Below, one piece after another: positions 26,702 through 33,614 of a stretch of 33,614 nt of DNA. The DNA comes from Myxococcus xanthus. Lineage in GTDB: Bacteria > Myxococcota > Myxococcia > Myxococcales > Myxococcaceae. The stretch lies in NCBI RefSeq assembly GCF_013116825.1, contig NZ_JABFNS010000104.1, positions 1-33,614 of the forward strand. The letters run 5' to 3'. The position numbers and the translations under genes are program-made. Numbering within the stretch: the stretch's first letter is position 1; each line of letters opens with the position of its first letter. A model generated the notes under the pieces. It did not search any database. It saw nothing but the letters and a program-made list of their open reading frames with translations, and was not told where the DNA came from.

Positions 26702-29700
26702 TCAGGCGCTCCGGGTGGGGAGACGGGAGAAGGCCTCGGAGGCCTTCTGCGCGATGCGGGTGAGTTCATCGAGCGCGGGCGCGGCGATGGGCTCCGCGCC
26801 GTGGTCCGCGACGATGAACGCCACCGCCTGGCCCCGGCTCCGGATGGCGATGACGGCCAGGTGCGAAGCGTCCTCCCCGCCCAGCGCGGCGAAGATGGCC
26901 TCGTCCTGGGAACAGGCCGGTGCGCTGAAGACGCTGGCACCCGCGGACGTCATCGCGGTGTGCAGCAGGGACGGCGCTTCGAGGTCGACCTTGAGCTGGG
27001 CGACCGCCGCGCTGTCGCTGCCCGGCCCCCAAGCATGCCCCACCCGCGCGAGGCCGAGGCTCTCTCCCAGGAGGAAGGCGCGCTGGAAGCGGCCCGCGCA
27101 GTACGCCAGCACCACCCTGCCGAGCACCCCCTGGGTACTCACGACGTCGAGCGCCGACAGCACGTGCTCCGCCGTCACGGAAGGGCCACCCACGGGCACC
27201 TCCGTGGCCGCGCTGGCCGCCGCGGCCAGGAGCGTGGTGATGACATCCGAAGGCTCCGCCGCCGAGGGCTGCCAGGGATGCTGGATGAAGTCCCACGCCG
27301 AGGCCAGAGGCACTTCGGTCGCCGCGGGCGATATGGCCGGGCCGTCGAGGTCCACACCGCGGTCCGCCCAGGTCGTCTCCGGGACGTGGCCAATGCGGCC
27401 CGTGTCATCGCCGCCCTGCCAGCCCACGAACTCCCACGTCGAAGCGAGCTGCATCGGCTCGTCGGATGCGCCGGACAGGTCATCCAGCTCAATGGGCGCC
27501 CGGGGCATGGGGGCGACGGGTCGAGTCGTGAACTCGGGTGCCTCGGCGAAGGGCGCGGGAGCGCCGCCATGCGCGGCGGGCGCCGTGGCGTCGAGGCTGG
27601 CCACGGGGACAGCGGGGGTGGTGAGCAGTTCGCCATGCTCCGCGACGACGAAGCCGCGTGCCTTGCGCGGCGCCGGGGTGTCCTGCGCTGGCGTCTCCGC
27701 GTGCTGGCCTGTTGAAGCATCCTCCGCCGTCGGGTCGGACTCGCTGTCGATGGCCGCCAGGTCCAACTTGAGGCCGAATGGCTGCGTCACCTCGCCGAAG
27801 GGCAGCGCGGCCCCTTCGCCCGAGGATGGCATGGCGGCGGGAGCGGACTCGATGGACGGAGTTGGCTCGGTTTCTGTGGTTGCCGCAGCCGCCTCCGCGG
27901 AGCCGTCAGGCGCATCGCTCGGCGTTACGGCGGCTGGAGCGTCTACGGTGGCAGTCGGAGTCGTCTCCGCAGACGGGCTGACCGCGACTGGCACCTGCGT
28001 GGCCGGTGAGGATGAATCGCGCGTGAGTTCCGAGGTCGCCGCTGTGGTTTCGGAAGGCTCCGTGCCAGCCAGCGTTTCGGTTGCAGCGGATGGCGCCGTG
28101 GAATGGCCAATGGCATCGGCCACGATGACGGGCTCGGCTGGCGTCGTGGAAGCCAACGGCGACGCGGCCTCCGCGGATGCTCCCGCGAGGACTGGACCGG
28201 AGTGGACCTGCGAGGCCCCCGGCAGCGCTTCCACATTGGGAGGTTGCGCAGTCCCTTCCGGTTCGGGAATCGAATCCGCGGACGCGACATCATCGGACGA
28301 CGTCGAGCCCGGCGCGCTCAAAGCGTCAGCGTTCGGCGACTCAACTGGAGAGGCGGACGCGCTCTGTGAGGTCCCAGCATCCGGCCCTGGAGCTGACGCA
28401 TCCGTCAGGTCGGAGGTCGACGCCACTTCTGCGGCCGGACGAGCGTCAACGCCCGGCACAGGAACCACGGAGCCTTCCACGTTCGTGGACGACACGAGGA
28501 CGGCGGCGGCAGCAATCTCCGTGTCAGACGAGACCGTCGCCGCCTGGCTGGCTGGCTGTCCCAAGGCCGGTTCAGCAACGGCAACACCTTCATTGGCCGA
28601 GTTGGCCTCGGTGGTTGCGGCGGGAGTATCAACGCTCGCGCTTGCCACACCGGGGGCATTCGGCTGGGCCGTAACGAACCTTGCGGCCGATGCATCGACG
28701 TTCGCACCTGGCCCAACGGAGTCGTCCGGCCGTGCCAATTCAGCGTCTGGACTCGCAACACGGGCAGCTTCCGACTCAGCGATGGCCGCGCCTGCTGCCG
28801 AGGCCTCTGCATCTGCGTTCGGTTCGTCGTGAATGAGGCTGGACGACGGCTCCTCCCCCGGCTCCACACGGACGTCCGCTGCCGTCACCACAGCGGCATC
28901 GTCTACTGCCTGCGGCCCAACTGCGGCGTCGGTGGCAATGACCGGCTCCACCATGGCCGTGGCATCCGTGCGGTCTGGCGTCTCGGGAGACACCTCCACA
29001 TCCACCGCCGACGCATCTTCGGTCGCGACAGGGGGCGCCGACACCACGTCGGGAGCCGTGACGGCAACGGCCTCCACGTCAAAGCCGCGCTCGTCCGGGG
29101 ACTCTCGTCCTTCAGTCGCGAAGGGAGCAGCCGAGACGCCGTGCCCGCGATGAACCGCGGGCGACATTCCGGGAGGAACCGGCATCGGGCTTGAATCGAA
29201 GTCCGGCGCCGAGGGAACACCGCTCGGTGGTACCGAAGCCCCCAGGTCTTGCTCGAGGCGGAGCGGCGGTTCCGTTCCATCCGCGGCAGCCGAGGACGGG
29301 ACAACGCGTGCTTCCGCTGGAGGCGCCTCGGCTGGCTCATCGGTCCTTGGCGCTTCCGCGGCGGCATTGCCAGGGACTGGCATGTCCGCGTCCACAGGCC
29401 GTGCATCCCCCAGGGACACGGGAGGCGGCATCCCCTTGGGGAGCTGCGACGGCATGCCCGCTGGATGCGCAGCGACCACGCCTGAAGGCGGCGTCGGGGA
29501 CACCTGCGCGGGCGGTCCGCTCGACGGGCTCCGCGCCATGCCCGGCGCGGGTGCGCCCTGCAGGGCCACAGGCGGCCCCCCCGCGGCCGTAGGTACGGGC
29601 AATGCGCCCGGAGGCATCTGCCCGTGAGGCGAGTGAGGACGGGGCCTCCCCGGCCCGACGACGGCCCGAGCCCCTGCTGTCATCTCTGGAGACAATGCTC

Positions 29701-32056
29701 CGAGAGCCACGGGGGCATGGGGCCCCCTGTGCACGGACGAAGGCGGTGCGCCCGTCATTCCGGGTGGCATCGCCCCGCGAGCCTCCGGCACCGCAGGTAG
29801 TCCCGGCGACGACGGTGGTCGCGCGCCCATCATCCCCGGAGGCACCGGCCCGTGAGGCACTGGCAGGCCCGGCGCAGGGGGCGGCCGTGCCCCCATCATC
29901 CCCGCCGGCACCGGCCCATGCGCCCCTGACAATCCTGGCGCGGGCGGAGGCCGTGCTCCCATCATTCCCGGTGACACCGGCCCCCCATGAGGCCCGGGCA
30001 TCGCAGGCAGGCCCGACGACGAGGGGCGTGCTCCCACCATTCCCGGTGACACCGGCCCATGAGGCCCTGGCACCGCGGGCAGGCCCGTCGCGGACGGCGG
30101 ACGATGTCCCATCACCCCGGGAGGGACCGGCCCGTGTGGCCCGGGCGCGGGCGGAGGCCGTGCTCCCATCGTCCCCGCAGGCACCGGCCCATGAGGCCCC
30201 GGCACGGCGGGCAAGCCCGTCGCGGACGGCGGACGATGTCCCATCTTCCCAGGCGGAACTGGCACAGCAGGTCCAGGCGCGCCACCCGCCATGCCAGGAG
30301 GTCCCGACACCGCCGGCAGTCCCGTCGCAGACGGAGGCCGAGGCCCCATCATTCCTGGAGGCACCGGAGCACCCGCCCCAACCATCGCTGGAGGCTGTGC
30401 GCCCATCCTCCCCGGAGGCACCGGCCCGTGAGGCCCCGGCACCGCCGGTACACCCGTCATGGACGGAGGCCGTGCGCCCGCCATGCCTGGCGGCACCCGA
30501 CCGTGTGGCCCTGGCACCGCGGGCAATCCCGTCGCGGACTGAGGACGTACCGCCATCATCCCTGGTGGAACAGCCATTCCTCCGGGCGCGGCCGACGGCG
30601 ATGCGCCCAGCATCCCCGGAGGAACCTGCGGACCAGCAGTCCCCACGCCCGGCGCGCCATGCACCGCAGGCAGTCCCATCGCGGACGGCGGACGCCCCCC
30701 GGCGCGCTCCGGCGGCATCGACGCCCCCGGTCCAGGCGGCGCCCCCACCATGCCCGGCGGTCCCGCCACCGACTGAAGCCCAGGCGACGACGGAGGCCGA
30801 GCCCCCATCATCCCCGGAGGCACGGGAGCGCCCGGATGCGCCGATGGCCGCGCGAGCATCCCAGGAGGAACACCCATGCCCTCGCCCACCCCCGAAGCCC
30901 CCCGAGCCGGCGCCCCGGGCTCCGAAGAAGCGGCGCCCATCGGAGGAAACGGAGGCCGAGTCGGCCCCCCCTGCCGCGACGCCAACCCAGGCGGCTGCGT
31001 CCCTCCACCGGTCCCCTGCGGAGCCACCGGCATGGCCGAGGCCACGGCCACTCCGGGCGAGGGAACACCCCCATCGAAGTCCTCGGGAACAGCCGCCACG
31101 TCCTCGACGACCTCGCCCTCCTCCAGCACCTCCCCTTCCTCCAGGAGGTCAATCTCCTCCGCGGGCGCCGGCTCCAGCGCGAACGGAGGCGGCGCGACGA
31201 CGCGCGGCGTCTCCGTCGGCGTGAGTCGCGGCGGCGAGACAGGCCGCGCCCCCCCGCCAACTGGCGTCAGCGTTGGAGGCACGGGCACCTCGGGCGTCGC
31301 CGCCCGCCTCCCCCCGTCCTCCCCGAGCTCAACCATCGCCACCGGAGGCGCGGACGACGGCCGCGGGTCCAACGGCTGCGAGCTCCCCGACACGGCCGGC
31401 GCCCACCGGACCGCGCCCGAATCCTCGGGCTCGGTGTCCGGGTCATCGCCGCTCAAGTACTGCCCGGGAGCGAGCCCACCGAACATCCCTTCCGCCTCGG
31501 GCTCCGCTCTCACGGGCGCGGGAGGCGGAGGCGTCGTGCTCAGCGCGGCGGGCATCGAAGGGAGCGCCACGGCCGCGGTCCGCTGCGGACGCTTCGTCGA
31601 GGCCATCTGGATGAAACGCGCCTCGCGCTTGATGCCGTAGCGAAGCTCCTGGAACTGGAACAGCCGCAGCTCCGGCGTGACGTACGGAACGATGCGCAGG
31701 CCGGTGATGAACCCCAGCGCATCCGCGTGCTCGATTTCCAGCGGGCTGGCCATGGCCACCTTGAGCCGCCGGCCTTCCTGCTCCAGCGGGAAGGCCTGGT
31801 GCTTCTCCGCCATCGCCGCGGGAAGCAGTTGCAGCACCGCGTCCGGTGCCGCCACGAAGTCCGCTTCCTGCGCCACCGGGTATCGGCACATCTCCCCCAG
31901 CACCATGGCCAGGGTGTCGATGTCGAGGATGTCCAGCTCGACAAGGTTGGAGCCCAACCGTCCGCCATAGATGAGCTGGGCCCGGAGGGCTTCGTCGAGC
32001 TGCGCCTGCGTGATGAGGCCCTTGCGGACCAGGATCGCTCCGAGCTTTTCGGCCAT
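26702..32056 (-). CDS. giant MshEN (GspE N-terminal) protein with Pro-rich repeats and a GAF-like C-terminus
   Basis: 1784 residues. Residues 1 to about 150 form a GspE/PilB N-terminal (MshEN) domain with two tandem motifs, KLGAILVRKGLITQAQLDEAL and RLGSNLVELDILDIDTLAMVL, followed by the usual second half. MshEN domains of this family can bind cyclic di-GMP. No Walker A or ATPase domain follows, so it is not a secretion ATPase. Residues 150-395 are Pro/acidic linker. About 397-775 hold roughly 17 imperfect repeats. About 830-1550 are Ala/Ser/Thr/Asp/Glu-rich and surely disordered. The last 150 residues fold as an alpha/beta domain (VVLAYCAGRFQRAFLLGESLGLARVGH to AVIAIRSRGQAVAFIVADHG) resembling GAF. 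It may be a cyclic di-GMP-responsive scaffold. Its function is unknown. Confidence 0.85.
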   Translation of the reverse strand: MAEKLGAILVRKGLITQAQLDEALRAQLIYGGRLGSNLVELDILDIDTLAMVLGEMCRYPVAQEADFVAAPDAVLQLLPAAMAEKHQAFPLEQEGRRLKVAMASPLEIEHADALGFITGLRIVPYVTPELRLFQFQELRYGIKREARFIQMASTKRPQRTAAVALPSMPAALSTTPPPPAPVRAEPEAEGMFGGLAPGQYLSGDDPDTEPEDSGAVRWAPAVSGSSQPLDPRPSSAPPVAMVELGEDGGRRAATPEVPVPPTLTPVGGGARPVSPPRLTPTETPRVVAPPPFALEPAPAEEIDLLEEGEVLEEGEVVEDVAAVPEDFDGGVPSPGVAVASAMPVAPQGTGGGTQPPGLASRQGGPTRPPFPPMGAASSEPGAPARGASGVGEGMGVPPGMLARPSAHPGAPVPPGMMGARPPSSPGLQSVAGPPGMVGAPPGPGASMPPERAGGRPPSAMGLPAVHGAPGVGTAGPQVPPGMLGASPSAAPGGMAVPPGMMAVRPQSATGLPAVPGPHGRVPPGMAGARPPSMTGVPAVPGPHGPVPPGRMGAQPPAMVGAGAPVPPGMMGPRPPSATGLPAVSGPPGMAGGAPGPAVPVPPGKMGHRPPSATGLPAVPGPHGPVPAGTMGARPPPAPGPHGPVPPGVMGHRPPSATGLPAVPGPHGPVSPGMVGARPSSSGLPAMPGPHGGPVSPGMMGARPPPAPGLSGAHGPVPAGMMGARPPPAPGLPVPHGPVPPGMMGARPPSSPGLPAVPEARGAMPPGMTGAPPSSVHRGPHAPVALGALSPEMTAGARAVVGPGRPRPHSPHGQMPPGALPVPTAAGGPPVALQGAPAPGMARSPSSGPPAQVSPTPPSGVVAAHPAGMPSQLPKGMPPPVSLGDARPVDADMPVPGNAAAEAPRTDEPAEAPPAEARVVPSSAAADGTEPPLRLEQDLGASVPPSGVPSAPDFDSSPMPVPPGMSPAVHRGHGVSAAPFATEGRESPDERGFDVEAVAVTAPDVVSAPPVATEDASAVDVEVSPETPDRTDATAMVEPVIATDAAVGPQAVDDAAVVTAADVRVEPGEEPSSSLIHDEPNADAEASAAGAAIAESEAARVASPDAELARPDDSVGPGANVDASAARFVTAQPNAPGVASASVDTPAATTEANSANEGVAVAEPALGQPASQAATVSSDTEIAAAAVLVSSTNVEGSVVPVPGVDARPAAEVASTSDLTDASAPGPDAGTSQSASASPVESPNADALSAPGSTSSDDVASADSIPEPEGTAQPPNVEALPGASQVHSGPVLAGASAEAASPLASTTPAEPVIVADAIGHSTAPSAATETLAGTEPSETTAATSELTRDSSSPATQVPVAVSPSAETTPTATVDAPAAVTPSDAPDGSAEAAAATTETEPTPSIESAPAAMPSSGEGAALPFGEVTQPFGLKLDLAAIDSESDPTAEDASTGQHAETPAQDTPAPRKARGFVVAEHGELLTTPAVPVASLDATAPAAHGGAPAPFAEAPEFTTRPVAPMPRAPIELDDLSGASDEPMQLASTWEFVGWQGGDDTGRIGHVPETTWADRGVDLDGPAISPAATEVPLASAWDFIQHPWQPSAAEPSDVITTLLAAAASAATEVPVGGPSVTAEHVLSALDVVSTQGVLGRVVLAYCAGRFQRAFLLGESLGLARVGHAWGPGSDSAAVAQLKVDLEAPSLLHTAMTSAGASVFSAPACSQDEAIFAALGGEDASHLAVIAIRSRGQAVAFIVADHGAEPIAAPALDELTRIAQKASEAFSRLPTRSA
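29730..30868 (-). repeat. coding tandem repeat array, about 17 units of 16-35 codons
   Basis: Inside the giant gene, residues about 397-775 repeat the consensus PPGMMGARPPSATGLPAVPG followed by PHGPV. The best copies are 25 residues long; others are shortened or lengthened. Several pairs are nearly identical at DNA level, such as those ending near 30090 and 30210. This points to growth by recombination or slippage. It produces long open frames on the plus strand that are not genes. Copy number is prone to variation and assembly error. Confidence 0.8.
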
Positions 32057-32078
32057 GTCCGGCCGATTCTAGACGCCT

Positions 32079-32093
32079 TCTCAGCGACTGAGA
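32079..32093. promoter_or_regulatory. inverted repeat before the giant MshEN gene
   Basis: TCTCAG (32079-32084) and CTGAGA (32088-32093) flank a 3-base centre. It lies 23-37 bases upstream of the start at 32056. TAGAAT on the minus strand (32071-32066) could be a -10. No matching -35 is visible. It may be an operator. No other signal is seen in 32094-32299. Confidence 0.35.
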
Positions 32094-32304
32094 CGCCCCT
32101 CCCTCGCCGTGGCCGCTGCATGCCAACCAAGCCGCACGACCGGCGCCACAGGCACCTGCGCCGAGTGAAACCAAGGTCCTGGCCCAAGCCCCACGCCGCC
32201 GCGGCAAATCAACACTCACCGTGAAACGGAAAATCTCCAACCACAGCGTCCCAGCCACAGAACCCATGGCAATCACAAGGAATTGCCAGTTTCTCAGGAT
32301 ATAA

Positions 32305-32343
32305 CTGGGAGTGCAGTCAAACCCGCCAAGGCTTCACTCCCAG
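32305..32343 (+). promoter_or_regulatory. 5' leader hairpin overlapping the protease Shine-Dalgarno
   Basis: CTGGGAGTG (32305-32313) and CACTCCCAG (32335-32343) pair perfectly over 9 bp around a 21-base loop. The right arm runs into CAGGAG (32341-32346), the ribosome site of the ATG at 32352. TATAAC at 32300-32305 is a possible -10, which would place transcription start inside or just before the left arm. That would affect whether the hairpin forms. Confidence 0.45.
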
Positions 32344-32351
32344 GAGAATCG

Positions 32352-33614
32352 ATGAAACGCATCCCACTCGCATGTCTTGTCACGGCGCTGGTCTCGGGGG
32401 CGCCGGCGGCGCTGGCCTCCGATGAGGTCTGCCAGCAGGAAGAAGTTTCCTCGTCGTCACAGCGGCTCACGAAGGTGGGCGAGGACGTCTTCCGTCGCTT
32501 CGAGACGGCCCACCCCTACGCCACCACGCAGATTCGCGCCTCCAACGGCCCCATCCACACGGACGTCATCACCCACGCTGGCGCGGCGTACATCGCGCCC
32601 CACTTCGAGCGGCTCGACCTGGAGGATGGCGACTTCGTCGTGGTGCGCTCGCCGGACAACTCCCGGTCGTGGCGCTACGACAACTCGCACCCGGGTGCGC
32701 GCAGTGGCTTCTGGGCCATCCACATCGCCGGCGAGACGGCCATCATCGAACTGCACAGCCGCGACAGCGTCAGCCGCCGCGGCATCCTCAACAGGCACGG
32801 CTATTCCATCGACCGGTATGCCCGGGGCTACACCAACGAGGAGATGGGCGTGTCGAACGACAAGGCGCTGTGCGGCCCGGACGACACGCAGTGGGCGCCC
32901 TGCTACGCATCCAGCGACCCCACCATCTACGGCCGCGCTCGCCCAGTGGCGCGCCTGCTCATCAACGGCTCCGGTGCGTGCACGGGCTGGCTCGTGGGCA
33001 GCCAGGGCCACCTGATGACCAACCAGCACTGCGTCGGTACGGCGAGCGAAGCGCAGAACACCCAGTACGAGTTCATGGCGGAAGGCGCGAGCTGTTCGAC
33101 GAGCTGCGCGAGCTGGTTCGGCTGTCCGGGCAACGTCATCCCGGGCGGCACGCTGGTGAAGGTGGACGCGCCGCGTGACTACGCGCTCATCCAATTGTCC
33201 CAGAACCCGGTGAACACCTACGGCTACCTCCAGCTGCGCTCGTCCGGCGCCGTGGTGAACGAGCGCATCTACCTGCCGCAGCACCCGGCCGGCCACGGCA
33301 AGAAGATCGCCGTGCGCTCCACGCATGCCCAGGACGAGTCCGGCTTCGCGGAGATCTACAGCCGCAACGAGGCCTCCTGCCAGTCCGGTGGCCCCAACGA
33401 CATCGGCTACTACGCGGACACGCAGGGCGGCTCCTCCGGCTCGCCCGTCATCGGCCATTCGGACAACCTGGTGGTGGCCCTGCACCACTGCGCCAACTGC
33501 CCCAACCGCGGCGTGCCCATCGAAGCGGTCATCAGCCACCTGGGCACCAGCCTGCCCCAGTGCGCGCTGCCCGCCGCCGACTGCCCCAACCCCGGCGGCA
33601 ACGGTGAGCCACCG
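32352..33614 (+). CDS. secreted trypsin-like serine protease, cut by the window end
   Basis: 421 codons are visible and the frame is still open at the right edge. A signal peptide (MKRIPLACLVTALVSGAPAALA) is followed by a prodomain-like stretch of about 170 residues containing SWRYDNSHPGARSGFWAIHIAGETAIIELH. The protease domain begins near RARPVARLLINGSGACTGWLVGSQGHLMTNQHC. The triad is His226 in TNQHC, Asp276 in RDYALIQL and Ser362 in GGSSGSP. Cysteine pairs (CTGW/QHC and CSTSCASWFGC) suggest disulfides suited to secretion. The visible C-terminus has turned to PNPGGNGEPP, a linker before a further domain outside the window. CAGGAG precedes the start. It fits the extracellular lytic enzymes of predatory myxobacteria. 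Confidence 0.9.
   Translation, partial: MKRIPLACLVTALVSGAPAALASDEVCQQEEVSSSSQRLTKVGEDVFRRFETAHPYATTQIRASNGPIHTDVITHAGAAYIAPHFERLDLEDGDFVVVRSPDNSRSWRYDNSHPGARSGFWAIHIAGETAIIELHSRDSVSRRGILNRHGYSIDRYARGYTNEEMGVSNDKALCGPDDTQWAPCYASSDPTIYGRARPVARLLINGSGACTGWLVGSQGHLMTNQHCVGTASEAQNTQYEFMAEGASCSTSCASWFGCPGNVIPGGTLVKVDAPRDYALIQLSQNPVNTYGYLQLRSSGAVVNERIYLPQHPAGHGKKIAVRSTHAQDESGFAEIYSRNEASCQSGGPNDIGYYADTQGGSSGSPVIGHSDNLVVALHHCANCPNRGVPIEAVISHLGTSLPQCALPAADCPNPGGNGEPP

Noticed and set aside
29730..30868. CRISPR array
   Set aside because: The periodic sequence is an imperfect coding repeat in frame, without constant-length spacers or cas genes.
29602..32224. Long plus-strand open frames (29602-31224 and 30059-32224)
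   Set aside because: They are antisense shadows of the repeat-rich giant gene. Their products are Arg/Pro/His-rich with no domain, while the minus frame has a clear MshEN domain and a GAF-like end.
32305..32343. CIRCE heat-shock element
   Set aside because: CIRCE has CACTC on the left and GAGTG on the right with a 9-bp gap. Here the arms are in the opposite order with a 21-base gap.

Overview
The window looks like a chromosome segment of a myxobacterium, most likely Myxococcus, Corallococcus or a close relative. Base composition is very GC-rich with strong G/C third-position bias. Genes are packed with ATGA start/stop overlaps. The families are typical of that group: TPR proteins, secreted lipoproteins, an ECF sigma operon ending in a DUF7305 protein, chitin-degrading enzymes, a class II ribonucleotide reductase and a very large Pro/Ala-rich protein with a GspE-type N-terminal domain. 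The species assignment is inference. No rRNA, tRNA, IS element or CRISPR array is visible.

Layout. (1) 60-5814: a small Rieske protein (minus) stands divergent to a plus-strand metal-uptake locus. The locus encodes a small Cys/His-containing exported protein, an outer-membrane barrel, a ZnuA/TroA-type binding protein, a lipoprotein with a CHNGHCHHDD motif, the ATPase and the permease. (2) 5818-9321 (minus): an isochorismatase-family hydrolase, then a three-gene cluster (basic 127-aa protein, unknown 200-aa protein, TPR protein). (3) 9404-10613 (minus): a His-tailed lipoprotein and a second small exported Cys/His protein that looks like a paralog of the one at 526. This suggests a second part of the metal system. 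(4) 10951-15268 (plus): an ATP-grasp-like enzyme, an AA10 lytic polysaccharide monooxygenase and a 497-aa protein of unknown function. (5) 15422-23398 (minus): a repeat lipoprotein, the four-gene ECF sigma operon, a GH18 chitinase lipoprotein, a thioredoxin-like [2Fe-2S] ferredoxin and a small uncertain ORF. (6) 23822-26614 (plus): adenosylcobalamin-dependent ribonucleotide reductase nrdJ, behind a promoter with two NrdR-like boxes 31 bp apart. (7) 26702-32056 (minus): a 1784-aa MshEN protein without an ATPase domain. (8) 32352 to the right edge (plus): a secreted trypsin-like protease, cut by the window end. Bases 1-59 hold nothing I can assign.

How the parts connect. The ABC transporter, outer-membrane protein and His-rich lipoproteins form a plausible envelope route for zinc or a similar divalent metal. 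The LPMO and the GH18 chitinase both carry chitin-binding-type modules and would cooperate on chitin, although they sit about 7 kb apart on opposite strands. The secreted LPMO and the secreted protease each have a Shine-Dalgarno sequence inside a perfect inverted repeat, which may mean translational control. The best candidates for something undescribed are the two-part metal locus, the huge MshEN repeat protein, the nested hairpin at 13675-13739, the NrdR-type promoter of nrdJ and the SD-sequestering hairpins.
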